36,421 nucleotides of DNA from an uncultured Oligella sp. (GCA_947632105.1 CANROD010000017.1:1-36421), one strand, 5' to 3'; shown: positions 9,048-18,462, numbered from the stretch's first letter. Program-made: numbers and translations. Notes: generated by a model not told the origin, from the letters alone.

Positions 9048-10106
9048 ATGACTGCGTTGAATCAGAAAATTAAGGTAGGTATTGTCGGTGGTACCGGTTA
9101 TACGGGTGTGGAATTGTTGCGTATTTTATCTCAACATCCATACGTAGATTTACATGCCATTACGTCTCGTAGTGAAGAGGGTGTGGCGGTTGCTGATATG
9201 TTCCCTAGCTTGCGTGGTAAGGTCAATTTGTGTTTTGTGACGCCGGATAATGCGTCGCTTGGTGATTGTGATGTGGTGTTTTTTGCTACTCCACATGGTG
9301 TTGCTATGTCGCAAGCACGTGAGTTAATCGATGCTGGAGTTAGAGTAATTGACTTAGCGGCAGATTTTCGTCTACAGGATTTAAATGCTTTTGAAAAGTG
9401 GTACAAAATGCCACATAGTTGTCCTGATATTTTAAGAAATGATAGCGCTTATGGCCTAGTGGAAATTAATCGCGAAAAAATTAAGAACGCTAAGCTAGTA
9501 GGTAATCCAGGATGCTACCCAACCACCGTTGTCCTCGGTTTAGCTCCGCTATTAGAAAAGGGGTTGATTGAGTTAAGTGGTATTATTGCCGACTGTAAAT
9601 CTGGAGCGTCAGGTGCTGGTCGTGGTGCCTCAGTAGCTAATTTATTATCTGAAGCAAGCGATAACTTTAAGGCCTATGGTGTGAGTGGTCATCGTCATCA
9701 TCCAGAGATTAGTGAGCATTTGTCAGTGATCGCTGGCGAGCCAGTAGCACTGACGTTTGTGCCACATTTGGTGCCGATGATTCGCGGTATGTTTTCAACA
9801 ATTTATGTGCGGATTAAGCCTGATGCGCGTGAGGTTGATTTTCAAGCCCTTTATGAAGAGCGCTATGCTGATGAGCGTTTTATTGATGTAATGCCTGCCG
9901 GCAGTATGCCTGAAACTAGAACGGTGCGCGCGTCAAATGACTTGCGAATCGCTCTATCACGGCCGGGTGGTGGTGATACCCTAATTGTGCTTGTAGTGCA
10001 AGACAATCTAGTTAAGGGGGCGGCAGGTCAGGCCGTGCAAAATATGAATCTTATGTTTGGTTTGCCTGAGTCTATTGGTTTAGACTTTGTGGCTGTGTTG
10101 CCGTAG
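9048..10106 (+). CDS. argC: N-acetyl-gamma-glutamyl-phosphate reductase
   Basis: 352 residues. Catalyses the NADPH-dependent reduction of N-acetylglutamyl phosphate to the semialdehyde, the third step of arginine synthesis. The NADP-binding loop [10 protein letters not shown] is at 11-20, the catalytic cysteine is Cys156 in VGNPGCYPT, and the HRHHPEI motif follows at about 215-221. Length and motifs fit the long (about 340-350 residue) ArgC type. The ATG follows a purine-rich site (AGACAGGAATTC). It is immediately followed, after one base, by the next gene, so the two are probably translated from one message. Confidence 0.96.
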   Translation: MTALNQKIKVGIVGGTGYTGVELLRILSQHPYVDLHAITSRSEEGVAVADMFPSLRGKVNLCFVTPDNASLGDCDVVFFATPHGVAMSQARELIDAGVRVIDLAADFRLQDLNAFEKWYKMPHSCPDILRNDSAYGLVEINREKIKNAKLVGNPGCYPTTVVLGLAPLLEKGLIELSGIIADCKSGASGAGRGASVANLLSEASDNFKAYGVSGHRHHPEISEHLSVIAGEPVALTFVPHLVPMIRGMFSTIYVRIKPDAREVDFQALYEERYADERFIDVMPAGSMPETRTVRASNDLRIALSRPGGGDTLIVLVVQDNLVKGAAGQAVQNMNLMFGLPESIGLDFVAVLP

Positions 10107-10107
10107 T

Positions 10108-10851
10108 ATGGTAGCTCGTTTGTTTTTGCTATTTCTCGGAATAGCAATAGGTGGCGGAGCTACCTATTATTATCAAAAGACAGAGTTGTTGCGTAAGCAG
10201 GACGTATGGCGAGTAGAGTATGCAGAGCAAATCAAGCATGCTGAGGGTCAGGCGTTAATTGATTATCAAGCACTAGAAAGTCTTTATAACGAGCAAAAGG
10301 CTAAGGTGCTTATCGATGATGCGATGATTATTCAGTATAGTCGTGAAATTGAGCGCCTTAGTGATGAGGTCACTCGTCTTACGAGTGAGTTAGCTTTTTA
10401 TGAGGAAATGGTTCCTGCGGGGCCTGAAGGTGCGTTGAGCCTGAGAGCTTTTGAGGCTCATCAAGAGGGTAGGTATATTAACTTTAAATTGATGCTTTCT
10501 GTGAGTGGACGTGGTGTTCAAGAGCCTTTTTCCGGACGATTGATGTTTACGGCAAAAGGTGATAAGGATGGCAAGGAGCAGACTGTCGATCTCTATCCAG
10601 CGGTTACGCCTAGTGGTGAATTGATAGCTAATGATAGCTCTATGATTGCCAATATCGCTCAAGGCAGTGGCGAATTAAAAGTGGTAGACTTGAAAGCGGC
10701 AGAGATGAGCCCCATATTGGAGTTAAACTTCACGCGTATTCAACGCCGCGAGGGCTTGTTAATTATTCCTTTTGGTTTTACTCCCAAAGAAATTACGCTC
10801 AATGTTTTAGAGGGTAATAGCGTTAAGCTAAGCAAGACGATAGAGCTCTAA
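10108..10851 (+). CDS. Membrane-anchored coiled-coil protein of unknown function (DUF6776-like)
   Basis: 247 residues from the ATG at 10108; a TTG at 10087 inside argC is in frame but a poorer start. One N-terminal transmembrane helix (VARLFLLFLGIAIGGGATYY) is followed by a charged helical stretch at about 25-100 with coiled-coil character (IEYLSDE/VTRLTSELAFYEEM-like heptads), then a predicted beta-rich C-terminal domain that probably faces the periplasm. I recall a conserved but uncharacterised protein (DUF6776) in this place between argC and erpA in related betaproteobacteria; that link is from memory and not shown by the sequence. No enzymatic motif is visible. Confidence 0.75.
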   Translation: MVARLFLLFLGIAIGGGATYYYQKTELLRKQDVWRVEYAEQIKHAEGQALIDYQALESLYNEQKAKVLIDDAMIIQYSREIERLSDEVTRLTSELAFYEEMVPAGPEGALSLRAFEAHQEGRYINFKLMLSVSGRGVQEPFSGRLMFTAKGDKDGKEQTVDLYPAVTPSGELIANDSSMIANIAQGSGELKVVDLKAAEMSPILELNFTRIQRREGLLIIPFGFTPKEITLNVLEGNSVKLSKTIEL

Positions 10852-10856
10852 GTAGT

Positions 10857-10870
10857 TGACTTTAAAGTCA
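10857..10870. promoter_or_regulatory. Perfect 14-bp palindrome upstream of erpA
   Basis: TGACTTTAAAGTCA is a perfect inverted repeat, 5 bp past the stop of the preceding gene and 102 bp before the erpA start. Together with its flanks (AGTAGT on the left, CTAT on the right) it resembles the E. coli type-1 IscR site layout (GACT-N5-AGTC with flanking ATA/TAT), but the centre is one base shorter. Assignment to IscR is inference. Confidence 0.35.
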
Positions 10871-10972
10871 CTATCAAAGTCGTGGGTATAACAGGGAGTT
10901 TGGTTTGCCCTATGCTAAAATGAATTAACCAGTTATTGTATGTATGCTTACTAAGAGCATTGGAGCAAGATT

Positions 10973-11335
10973 ATGAGTATTGAACAAGTAGATTTACAAA
11001 CACCACCTAGCCCTTTAATTTTTACTGATGCGGCAGCGGAAAAGGTACGTGATCTATTAATCGACGAGGGTAACCCTGATTTAAAGTTACGCGTATTTGT
11101 GCAGGGTGGTGGCTGTTCTGGTTTCCAGTACGGTTTTACCTTTGATGAAGAGGTTAGTGATGATGATACTAGCATCAACAAAAACGGCGTAGTTTTATTG
11201 GTTGACCCAATGAGTTTTCAGTATTTATTTGGTGCTGAGATCGACTACAAAGAAGACATCGAGGGCTCACAGTTTGTAATTCGTAATCCAAATGCCTCAA
11301 CCACATGTGGTTGCGGTTCATCATTTGATGTCTAA
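10973..11335 (+). CDS. erpA: Iron-sulfur cluster insertion protein ErpA
   Basis: 120 residues of the A-type Fe-S carrier family. The three cluster-ligating cysteines are present at Cys48 ([12 protein letters not shown]), Cys112 and Cys114 (TTCGCGSSF). The acidic loop EVSDDDTSI and the position outside an isc operon, near argC, favour ErpA over IscA. ErpA hands [2Fe-2S] or [4Fe-4S] clusters to apoproteins such as those of isoprenoid synthesis and respiration. It is convergent with anmK, leaving 24 bp between stop codons. Confidence 0.94.
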   Translation: MSIEQVDLQTPPSPLIFTDAAAEKVRDLLIDEGNPDLKLRVFVQGGGCSGFQYGFTFDEEVSDDDTSINKNGVVLLVDPMSFQYLFGAEIDYKEDIEGSQFVIRNPNASTTCGCGSSFDV

Positions 11336-11359
11336 TAAAATCAATCTGGTCAGTTAAAA

Positions 11360-12496
11360 TTAAGCCGGATGAAGGGAGCCTGCCACGCTTGCGTGGCGGG
11401 CTCCTGTCATTTCTGGGGTGCAGACTGCTAGTCTCTGTCTAAAACTCCATGCTAACCAAGCAAAAGCCATTGATTCCATTGCTTGCGTGGCGATGCCAAA
11501 GGAGTCACTCGTCAGTACTGAATAATCTAGTGCATTGGCTAGTTGGTTCATAAATAATGGGTTTGCAGCACCACCTCCAAAGACAATAAGCTCCTTGTTG
11601 TCACTTGCGTAGTGCGTTAAGCAATCGACAATACACTGTACGGTGAAGGCTACTAAGGTTGCTTGAATATCAGCTGCTCGATAGCTATCAACAGTCGTGT
11701 TTACTGTTAAAAACTTTTCTAACTTTTTTTCTAACCATGCGCCGTTAAACAGATCGCGTCCTGTCGATTTAGGTGGTTGAAGGGCTAACCAATCCTCGGA
11801 TGTAATGAGAAAGTCCAGTAAGCTTTTATTGACCTCACCGCTAGCAGCCCACGCTCCATCTTTATCAAATTTTTCCCCTAAGTGCTTATAGCACCAGTAA
11901 TCCAACAGCATATTGCCGGGACCGCAGTCAAACCCACTTGTTGCTTGCTCAGGATGTAATAGACTAAGGTTTGAAATGCCGCCGATATTTAATAAGGCAC
12001 GGGCCTTGTTTTTGTCGTGAAAAATAGCGTGATGAAAGGCAGGAATTAATGGGGCGCCTTGACCTCCGGCAGCAATATCACGACTCCTAAAATCAGACAC
12101 GACATCAATACCGGTTAATTCTGCTACTAAAGCAGGGGCATTTAATTGAATGCTATAGCCACGTTCAGGTCGGTGACGAACGGTTTGGCCGTGAATGCCG
12201 AGGGCGTTGATGTCGTCAGCGGCTAACCCATTTTCCAATAAAAGGTTGTGTGTCACCTTTGCGTATAATTTACCTAGTTCCAATGCAACCTCTGCTGCCA
12301 AATGTAGCTCGTCATGGCCGCTTTGATTGAGCTTTAAAATAGCTTTTCTAAGGCTAATAGGAATATCCAAACTGTTCGTGGCGATAAGTCTTATAGGAAC
12401 TGCGTTATTTTGATCAATGCAGACCAATGAGGCATCCACGCCATCTGTGCTGGTGCCGGACATGATGCCGATAAAATAAGGAGATTGCAGGTTCAC
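11360..12496 (-). CDS. anmK: Anhydro-N-acetylmuramic acid kinase
   Basis: 378 residues. Phosphorylates and opens 1,6-anhydro-MurNAc recovered from turned-over peptidoglycan, giving MurNAc-6-phosphate. The ATP-binding motif GIMSGTSTDGVDASL is at about 10-24, the phosphate region GIHGQTVRHRP near 149, the DCGPGNMLLD segment near 216 and FGGGAANPLFM near 313; the C-terminus keeps the family's TGAR ending. The start codon is GTG (12496-12494), with a GAGG site upstream. It is a single gene running toward erpA. Confidence 0.95.
   Translation of the reverse strand: MNLQSPYFIGIMSGTSTDGVDASLVCIDQNNAVPIRLIATNSLDIPISLRKAILKLNQSGHDELHLAAEVALELGKLYAKVTHNLLLENGLAADDINALGIHGQTVRHRPERGYSIQLNAPALVAELTGIDVVSDFRSRDIAAGGQGAPLIPAFHHAIFHDKNKARALLNIGGISNLSLLHPEQATSGFDCGPGNMLLDYWCYKHLGEKFDKDGAWAASGEVNKSLLDFLITSEDWLALQPPKSTGRDLFNGAWLEKKLEKFLTVNTTVDSYRAADIQATLVAFTVQCIVDCLTHYASDNKELIVFGGGAANPLFMNQLANALDYSVLTSDSFGIATQAMESMAFAWLAWSFRQRLAVCTPEMTGARHASVAGSLHPA
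11375..11404. terminator. Strong hairpin at the erpA/anmK convergence, inside the anmK 3' end
   Basis: Arms GGAGCCTGCCACGC (11375-11388) and GCGTGGCGGGCTCC (11391-11404) pair over nearly their whole length with one wobble, closing on a CTTG-type tetraloop. No T run follows on the plus strand; on the minus strand only AT-rich sequence follows. It lies within the last 15 codons of anmK. A role in ending or protecting the convergent transcripts is plausible but not proven. Confidence 0.45.
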
Positions 12497-12632
12497 GAAA
12501 AAGCACCTCAGGAAGCAATAATGAGTCTAGGAGAGGTTATAATCTAACACATAATGGGCGGATTGCCTTTCGGTCATTTTATCCCACAAATATTCTATTA
12601 AAATTTAAAAAATGTTTGGAGTTAGTAAATCC

Positions 12633-13859
12633 ATGTCTGAGCAAGAAATTCAGATCAGCCAAGTAGTAAAAGACGAGATGCGCACCGTTTTACGCGGCTG
12701 TGATGAGCTGTTGGTCGAAAGCGAGCTGATGCAAAAAATGCAGCGTAGTAAGGAGACAGGTATTCCTCTACGTATTAAGTTGGGCCTTGACCCGACCGCA
12801 CCAGATATTCACTTAGGGCATACTGTAGTGCTCAATAAAATGCGGCAGCTACAGGATCTTGGTCATCAGGTGGTTTTTTTAATTGGTGATTTTACTGCCT
12901 TGATTGGTGATCCGAGTGGTCGTGATACGACTCGTCCGCCGCTAACTAAGGAGCAAATTCAGCTCAACGCCAAGACTTATTATGAGCAGGCTGCTCTTAT
13001 TCTAGATGCTGATAAGACAGAGATTCGTTATAACTCGGAGTGGTGTGATCAGCTGAGTTCGCGCGATATGATTTCTTTGGCTTCACGCTATACCGTTGCC
13101 CGTATGCTTGAGCGTGATGACTTCACCAAACGCTATAAGGGTGGTGTACCGATCTCTATCCATGAGTTTATTTATCCCTTACTGCAGGGTTACGACTCAG
13201 TGGCTTTAAAGAGTGATATTGAGTTGGGCGGTACGGACCAAAAGTTTAATCTATTGGTTGGTCGTGATTTACAAAGAGAGTATGGCCAAGCGTCACAGTG
13301 TGTATTGACGATGCCATTACTTGAGGGCTTAGACGGTGTTCATAAAATGTCTAAGTCCAAAAATAATTACATAGGTATTACCGAAGAACCTGATAGTATG
13401 TTTGGTAAGATCATGTCAATCTCAGATGAGTTGATGTGGCGTTACTTTATTTTATTGTCAGCTAATAGCATTGAAGACATTGAGGCTTTCCGCAAGGAAG
13501 CAGAAAATGGACGTAATCCACGTGACTTTAAGGTGATGTTAGCTCAGGAGATTATTACTCGTTTTCACAACGCAGCAGCTGCGGAGACCGCTTTACAGAA
13601 TTTTGAGGCGCGATTCCGTGATGGTCAGATTCCTGACGATATTCCAGAGGTTGAGTTAAATGGTGGGCCACTATCAATCGTGCATGTCCTTAGAGACTCC
13701 GGCTTAGCTAGTTCGGGCTCTGAGGCAAATCGTAATATTCAACAGGGTGGTGTGCGTATTGACGGTCAACGCATTGAGGACCGTAGCCTTGAGTTAGGTG
13801 CTGGTACTTATGTAATCCAGGTTGGCAAGCGTAAATTTGCACGGGTTACGATTAACTAG
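12633..13859 (+). CDS. tyrS: Tyrosyl-tRNA synthetase
   Basis: 408 residues from the ATG at 12633, preferred because GGAG at 12618-12621 precedes it; an in-frame ATG at 12612 has no ribosome-binding site. Class I synthetase: [14 protein letters not shown] supplies the HIGH motif at about 60-63, KMSKS occurs intact near residue 240 (HKMSKSKNN), and a C-terminal S4 RNA-binding domain begins around 345 ([14 protein letters not shown]). It attaches tyrosine to tRNA-Tyr in the cytoplasm. It is divergent from anmK. Confidence 0.96.
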   Translation: MSEQEIQISQVVKDEMRTVLRGCDELLVESELMQKMQRSKETGIPLRIKLGLDPTAPDIHLGHTVVLNKMRQLQDLGHQVVFLIGDFTALIGDPSGRDTTRPPLTKEQIQLNAKTYYEQAALILDADKTEIRYNSEWCDQLSSRDMISLASRYTVARMLERDDFTKRYKGGVPISIHEFIYPLLQGYDSVALKSDIELGGTDQKFNLLVGRDLQREYGQASQCVLTMPLLEGLDGVHKMSKSKNNYIGITEEPDSMFGKIMSISDELMWRYFILLSANSIEDIEAFRKEAENGRNPRDFKVMLAQEIITRFHNAAAAETALQNFEARFRDGQIPDDIPEVELNGGPLSIVHVLRDSGLASSGSEANRNIQQGGVRIDGQRIEDRSLELGAGTYVIQVGKRKFARVTIN

Positions 13860-13898
13860 ATTATTTAGCGATTAATCCATCATATTTGGAGGTGTTTT

Positions 13899-14531
13899 AT
13901 GAGGTTAAGTAGTAATTCAATTCAGCATGGTCAAGCGATTGACCCACGTTTTGCATTTGGCAAAATGGATAAGCAGAGTAATATCGTCTTATCTTCTAAT
14001 ATCAATCCGCAGTTTAGTTGGACTGATGCGCCAGAGGGTACCAAGTCCTTTGTGATGGTTTGTGTAGATACTGATGTGCCGAGCAAGTCGGACGATGTGA
14101 ACCAAATCGATCGCGAGATACCGGCCGATTTACCACGCATTGAGTTTTATCACTGGGCCTTAATTGATATTCCGGCTGAGGCTGCTGAGATCAAAGAGGG
14201 CGAGCATTCTAAGGATGTCACACCTAAGGGCAAAGGTGGTCCTTCAGCGGCGAACGATTTACGTCATGGTGTTAATAATTTTACTGAGTGGTTTGCGGGC
14301 GACCCTGATATGAAGGGGGATTATTTTGGTTACGATGGTCCTTGTCCACCATTTAATGACTCATTAGTTCACCACTATCATTTCACCTTATATGCGCTTG
14401 ATATCGAGCAGCTACCCGTAGAGGGTAGTTTTAAGTGTGCTGATGTAGTTAAAGCCATGGCTGAACATGTATTGGCAGAGGCGACAATTACAGGTACTTA
14501 TACCTTAAACCCACGTTTAGCTGAGGCATAA
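13899..14531 (+). CDS. YbhB/YbcL (PEBP / Raf-kinase-inhibitor-like) family protein
   Basis: 210 residues. The fold is that of phosphatidylethanolamine-binding proteins: NPQFSWTDAPEGTKSFVMVCVDTDVP at about 37-62 is the ligand-pocket signature, and GPCPPFNDSLVHHYHFTLYALD near 148-170 is the second conserved block. No signal peptide is present, so it is cytoplasmic, like E. coli YbhB. Biological role is unknown in bacteria. A GGAGG ribosome-binding site precedes the start. It follows tyrS after 39 bp and is closed by a terminator, so it may be read from the tyrS promoter. Confidence 0.9.
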   Translation: MRLSSNSIQHGQAIDPRFAFGKMDKQSNIVLSSNINPQFSWTDAPEGTKSFVMVCVDTDVPSKSDDVNQIDREIPADLPRIEFYHWALIDIPAEAAEIKEGEHSKDVTPKGKGGPSAANDLRHGVNNFTEWFAGDPDMKGDYFGYDGPCPPFNDSLVHHYHFTLYALDIEQLPVEGSFKCADVVKAMAEHVLAEATITGTYTLNPRLAEA

Positions 14532-14558
14532 TCTCACATTACGTGAATCAAATTCAAA

Positions 14559-14595
14559 AGCCCATCAGTCAGTGGTGGGCTGTTTATTTATTTTT
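14559..14595 (+). terminator. Rho-independent terminator after the PEBP-family gene
   Basis: Arms AGCCCATCA (14559-14567) and TGGTGGGCT (14573-14581), with one wobble pair and a 5-base loop, are followed by a T-rich tail. It lies 28 bp past the stop codon. Confidence 0.8.
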
Positions 14596-14630
14596 ACTCT
14601 ATTTATCTACCTACATTAGGAGTTATATCA

Positions 14631-15875
14631 ATGTTTGAGCGCAGCAATACACTGGACAAAGTAGATCCGGATTTATGGGCAGCTATACAAAAAGAAGATG
14701 AGCGTCAGGAGCAGCACATCGAGTTAATCGCTTCTGAAAACTACACTAGTCCGGCAGTAATGCAGGCTCAAGGTTCTCAGCTTACTAATAAATACGCTGA
14801 AGGTTATCCAGGCCGCCGTTACTATGGTGGTTGTGAGTACGTAGATATTGTTGAGGAATTAGCGATTGACCGCTTAAAACAGTTGTTTGGGGCTGAAGCG
14901 GCTAATGTTCAACCTAACTCCGGTTCCCAAGCTAACCAAGGGGTTTATTTAGCCGTTCTTAAGCCTGGTGATACGGTTTTAGGTATGAATTTGGCTGAAG
15001 GTGGCCACCTAACTCACGGTGCTTCTGTTAATGCTTCTGGTAAGTTATACAATTTTATTCATTATGGCCTAAATGACCAAGAAGAAATTGATTATGATGA
15101 GTTAGAGCGTTTAGCTCAAGAACACAAGCCAAAATTAATCGTTGGCGGCGCATCTGCTTATGCTTTAAGAATCGACTTTGAGCGTATGGCTAAAATTGCT
15201 AAGGATTGCGGCGCATACTTCATGGTTGATATTGCTCACTATGCCGGGTTAGTGGTTTCTGGTCAGTATCCTAACCCAGTTCCTCACGCTGACTTTGTGA
15301 CTTCAACGACACACAAATCATTACGTGGTCCACGCGGTGGTGTGATTATGATGAAGGCTGAGCATGAGAAAATTATTAATTCTGCTATTTTCCCAGGCCT
15401 TCAAGGTGGTCCTTTAATGCACGTTATCGCTGGTAAAGCAGTTGCTTTCAAAGAAGCGATGGAGCCAGAGTTTAAGGAGTGGGGCGCACAGGTTATCAAA
15501 AATGCGCAGGTATTAGCTGATACCTTAACTAAGCGAGGTTTGCGTATCGTTTCTGGTCGAACTGAAAGTCACGTGATGTTAGTTGACTTACGCAGTAAAG
15601 GTATTACCGGTAAAGACGCTGAAGCAGCCTTAGGCAAAGCACATATTACTGTAAACAAAAACGCCATTCCTAATGACCCGGAAAAACCATTTGTTACTAG
15701 TGGTATTCGTATTGGTTCGCCAGCGATGACGACGCGTGGTTTCAAAGAAGCTGAGGCTGAGTTAACTGCAAACTTAATCGCTGATGTTTTAGAAAATGCT
15801 AATGACGAGGCTTTCTTAGAGGAAGTGCGTGCTAAGGTTAATGCCTTAACAGCTCAGTTCCCTGTGTATAAGTAG
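14631..15875 (+). CDS. glyA: Serine hydroxymethyltransferase
   Basis: 414 residues. PLP enzyme that interconverts serine and glycine with tetrahydrofolate, the main source of one-carbon units. The PLP lysine is Lys229 in [13 protein letters not shown], the same number as in E. coli; [15 protein letters not shown] near 30-44 and the YPGRRYYGG block are intact. Ribosome-binding site TAGGAG. It heads a likely group glyA-nrdR-ribD-ribE, an order common in betaproteobacteria, with a hairpin after glyA that may reduce read-through. Confidence 0.98.
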   Translation: MFERSNTLDKVDPDLWAAIQKEDERQEQHIELIASENYTSPAVMQAQGSQLTNKYAEGYPGRRYYGGCEYVDIVEELAIDRLKQLFGAEAANVQPNSGSQANQGVYLAVLKPGDTVLGMNLAEGGHLTHGASVNASGKLYNFIHYGLNDQEEIDYDELERLAQEHKPKLIVGGASAYALRIDFERMAKIAKDCGAYFMVDIAHYAGLVVSGQYPNPVPHADFVTSTTHKSLRGPRGGVIMMKAEHEKIINSAIFPGLQGGPLMHVIAGKAVAFKEAMEPEFKEWGAQVIKNAQVLADTLTKRGLRIVSGRTESHVMLVDLRSKGITGKDAEAALGKAHITVNKNAIPNDPEKPFVTSGIRIGSPAMTTRGFKEAEAELTANLIADVLENANDEAFLEEVRAKVNALTAQFPVYK

Positions 15876-15897
15876 TTAATAGTTTTTATTAAAATAG

Positions 15898-15924
15898 ATC
15901 GCCCTTTGCTGTGTAGAGGGCGAT
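15898..15924 (+). terminator. Hairpin between glyA and nrdR (partial terminator)
   Basis: ATCGCCCTTT (15898-15907) pairs with AGAGGGCGAT (15915-15924) over 10 positions with one wobble and a 7-base loop. The following sequence (TGAGTATTTTAT) has only a weak T run and leads directly into nrdR, so it is better read as an attenuating terminator than a full stop. Confidence 0.6.
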
Positions 15925-15936
15925 TGAGTATTTTAT

Positions 15937-16407
15937 ATGAAATGTCCTTTTTGCGGTAATACCGATACCCAAGTAGTTGATTCACGTTGGCAAGACGAGG
16001 GTAATGTGATCCGTCGTCGTCGTCGTTGTCCTGACTGTGAAAAACGCTTCACAACCTTTGAGCGAGTAGAAAAGGTTATGCCGGTTGTGGTCAAGCGAGA
16101 TGGTCGACGGACTGAATTTGACCTCTCTAAGGTGGAGGCTAGTATGAGCATGGCGCTCCGTAAACGTCCTGTGAGCACAGAGGCGAGAGATAAGGCCTTG
16201 ATTGATATTCAAGACGCTTTATTTAACCTCGGCGAGAAGGAAGTCAGTACTGATGCAGTCGGTGAGCTCGTGATGGAGACGCTTAAAGAGCTGGATCAGG
16301 TGGCTTATGTACGCTTTGCTTCCGTTTATCAAAGCTTCGAGCACATTGATGAGTTTGTTAAGGCAATTGGTGAAATGCAAAAGAAAGGCGTTACCATTAA
16401 AAAATAA
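15937..16407 (+). CDS. nrdR: Transcriptional repressor NrdR
   Basis: 156 residues. Zinc-ribbon/ATP-cone repressor of ribonucleotide reductase genes, sensing ATP/dATP. The zinc ribbon is at the N-terminus: CPFCGNTDTQVVDSR (Cys3, Cys6) and RRRRRCPDCEKRFTTFERVE with its second cysteine pair. The ATP-cone follows (VVKRDGRRTEFDLSKVEASM). It lies between glyA and ribD, the usual neighbourhood of nrdR, and its stop is 6 bp from ribD. Confidence 0.97.
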   Translation: MKCPFCGNTDTQVVDSRWQDEGNVIRRRRRCPDCEKRFTTFERVEKVMPVVVKRDGRRTEFDLSKVEASMSMALRKRPVSTEARDKALIDIQDALFNLGEKEVSTDAVGELVMETLKELDQVAYVRFASVYQSFEHIDEFVKAIGEMQKKGVTIKK

Positions 16408-16413
16408 TATGCT

Positions 16414-17607
16414 ATGAGCCTGAGTCCAAATGCTTCCCTACTAGATCAAGATAGGTTCTGGATGGGTCAAGCTATCCAGCTTGCTGAAAAATCCCTCTAT
16501 CTAACCGCTCCCAATCCGCGTGTGGGCTGCCTTATCGTACGAAATCAGCGTATCCTTGGGCAGGGCAGTACACAGAAAGTCGGCAGTGATCATGCTGAGA
16601 TTCAAGCTATTAAAAATGCCATTGATAACGGGTACGAGGAGTATCTACAAGGCGCAACCTTTTATGTCACCTTAGAGCCTTGCAGTCATTATGGCCGAAC
16701 ACCACCTTGTGTGGATGCACTAATTCGTTATCGGCCGGCACGAGTAGTGATTGCTATGTTAGACCCTAATCCATTAGTTGGGGGTCGTGGTGTTAGTAAG
16801 CTGCAAGCAGAGGGTATTGAGGTCAGTTGTGGTGTGTTGAGGGCCGAGGCGCTAGCCTTAAATCCTGGGTTTGTTGCTCGTATGCTCAGAAAAAGACCTT
16901 GGGTACGCACTAAAATTGCCTGCTCCATGGATGGTAAAGTCGCGCTAAATAACGGTGAGTCGAAGTGGATTACGTCTCCCGCTGCACGTGATGATGGACA
17001 GCACTGGCGAGCTCGTAGCTGCTTGGTTTTAACTGGCATAGGTACACAACAGGCTGATAATCCCTTACTTAATGTGCGTGCGATAGATACGCCACGACAG
17101 CCTATTCGAGCTGTGATTGATCGTTTATTTGTGATAGATCGGGCAGCGGCTATTTTTAATGGCGATCCAGTTTGGATTTTTATTGAGGATAGAAAGCTCA
17201 GCCAGCAAGAGCAGGAAAAGCAGCGATTGCTTGAGCAAGACAAAAATGCCCGTATCGTTAAGATCGCTTTGGCATCAGATAAAGTCGATGGTGAGGCCTT
17301 GAGTTTACACGCTATTATGGATTATTTGGCAGCTCAGGAAATTAATGAGGTGCATCTAGAGGCCGGGCCACGATTAAATGCAGGCTTTTTAGATATGGGT
17401 TTAATTGATGAGGTGTTACTTTATATGGCACCTAAAATCATCGGTCCTGGTCGAGAGGCTTTTGCCTTATCACCCTTGGAAAAACTAAGTGATGCCAAGC
17501 GACTCGCATTTTTTGAGCAAGAAGCAGTTGGTGTTGATGTGCGTTTAAGGGCGCGTGATAAAGCTCATTGGCAAGCTCTTTTAGTTGCCGTTTCAGATAG
17601 TCAATAG
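16414..17607 (+). CDS. ribD: Bifunctional riboflavin biosynthesis deaminase/reductase RibD
   Basis: 397 residues. The N-terminal deaminase (about 15-160) carries the zinc site HAEIQAI (His60, Glu62) and TLEPCSHYGRTPPC (Cys90, Cys99). The C-terminal part (about 165-390) is the NADPH-dependent reductase, starting at RPWVRTKIACSMDGKVAL, with HLEAGPRLNAGFLD in its nucleotide region. Together they carry out steps two and three after GTP opening in riboflavin synthesis. No FMN riboswitch is seen upstream; it is read through from nrdR. ribE follows after 13 bp. Confidence 0.96.
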   Translation: MSLSPNASLLDQDRFWMGQAIQLAEKSLYLTAPNPRVGCLIVRNQRILGQGSTQKVGSDHAEIQAIKNAIDNGYEEYLQGATFYVTLEPCSHYGRTPPCVDALIRYRPARVVIAMLDPNPLVGGRGVSKLQAEGIEVSCGVLRAEALALNPGFVARMLRKRPWVRTKIACSMDGKVALNNGESKWITSPAARDDGQHWRARSCLVLTGIGTQQADNPLLNVRAIDTPRQPIRAVIDRLFVIDRAAAIFNGDPVWIFIEDRKLSQQEQEKQRLLEQDKNARIVKIALASDKVDGEALSLHAIMDYLAAQEINEVHLEAGPRLNAGFLDMGLIDEVLLYMAPKIIGPGREAFALSPLEKLSDAKRLAFFEQEAVGVDVRLRARDKAHWQALLVAVSDSQ

Positions 17608-17620
17608 TAAGAGAGAAGAG

Positions 17621-18244
17621 ATGTTTACAGGAATTATTACCGGTATTGGTGAGATTGCCGAGGTGACGCCTTTGGGCGCTGAAAATGATTTAAATAGCGG
17701 CGTGCGTCTGCACGTGTTGGCGAATGATTTTGATTTAAGCCGCACCAAATTAGGTGATTCAATTGCTATTCAGGGTGCTTGTATGACGGTCATCGCTTTT
17801 GATGAGAAAAGCTTTGATGTTGAGGTGTCGAGAGAATCACTTAACAAGACCGTTGGTCTTGAGCATTTGGGCGAAGTGAATTTAGAGCATGCTATGCGCT
17901 TGGGTGATACCTTAGATGGTCATATTGTTGCTGGTCACGTTGATGGTAAAGGCTTGGTAAAAGTCTTTGAACCAGTCGGTGAGTCGCATGTTCTAAAAAT
18001 TCAAATTCCTGTGGAACTGACTAAATACCTTGCTTATAAGGGCTCAGTGGTAGTGAATGGCGTGAGCCTGACGGTAAACTCTGTTGAGGATAATGCTGAC
18101 GGTTGTGTGATTAGCATTAATCTGATTCCTCATACGTTAGAGGTCACGACCTTAAAGCATATTAAGAGCGATGGTGAGGTTAATATTGAGGTGGATTTAC
18201 TATCCCGTTATGTCGAGCGTATCTTAAGTTTGCAACAAATTTAA
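17621..18244 (+). CDS. ribE: Riboflavin synthase, alpha subunit type
   Basis: 207 residues from the ATG at 17621 (MFTGIITGIGEI, the family's canonical start), preceded by GAGAGAAGAG. An in-frame upstream start at 17585 would lie inside ribD and is rejected. The protein is two repeated lumazine-binding beta-barrels: the first with MFTGIITGIGEIAEV and GDSIAIQGACMTV, the second with GHIVAGHVDGKG and KGSVVVNGVSLTVN. It forms riboflavin from two molecules of 6,7-dimethyl-8-ribityllumazine. It is the last gene of the nrdR-ribD-ribE group. Confidence 0.96.
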   Translation: MFTGIITGIGEIAEVTPLGAENDLNSGVRLHVLANDFDLSRTKLGDSIAIQGACMTVIAFDEKSFDVEVSRESLNKTVGLEHLGEVNLEHAMRLGDTLDGHIVAGHVDGKGLVKVFEPVGESHVLKIQIPVELTKYLAYKGSVVVNGVSLTVNSVEDNADGCVISINLIPHTLEVTTLKHIKSDGEVNIEVDLLSRYVERILSLQQI

Positions 18245-18274
18245 GTGCTGTTTATTTGCAATATTGGCTTTTTA

Positions 18275-18303
18275 TTGCTGTAAAAATTTTAAAGTGATAA
18301 AAT
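18275..18303 (+). promoter_or_regulatory. Putative promoter for tRNA-Ser
   Basis: TTGCTG (18275-18280) and TAAAAT (18298-18303) are separated by 17 bp, matching a sigma-70 promoter, about 60 bp upstream of the tRNA. This is prediction from consensus only. Confidence 0.4.
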
Positions 18304-18365
18304 GTCTGGCTTAGTGTTAAATAAATACTTTTTTGGTGTTTATTAGCTTTAGCACTTATTAAGTA

Positions 18366-18453
18366 GGATTGGTGGCCGAGTGGCTGAAGGCGCACGCTTG
18401 GAAAGCGTGTAAACGGTGACGTTTCGGGGGTTCGAATCCCCCTCAATCCGCCA
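18366..18453 (+). tRNA. tRNA-Ser(GGA)
   Basis: 88 nt with encoded CCA end (18451-18453). The acceptor arm starts GGATTGG and ends TCAATCC plus G. The anticodon loop TTGGAAA gives anticodon GGA at 18400-18402, reading UCC and UCU serine codons. The long variable arm (around AAACGGTGACGTTT) is the mark of a type II, serine-class tRNA. The T-arm GGGGG-TTCGAAT-CCCCC is perfect. Confidence 0.97.
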
Positions 18454-18462
18454 AATATTTAG

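Noticed and set aside
14532-14630. Possible glycine or other riboswitch before glyA
   Set aside because: The gap is under 100 bp and is mostly taken up by the terminator of the preceding gene; no conserved riboswitch core is visible.
16408-16413. FMN riboswitch for ribD
   Set aside because: Only 6 bp separate nrdR and ribD, and no FMN-element sequence is seen upstream of nrdR either.
17585-17620. Upstream start for ribE
   Set aside because: It would lie within ribD and adds residues not found in the family; the ATG at 17621 has a ribosome-binding site and the canonical MFTGII start.
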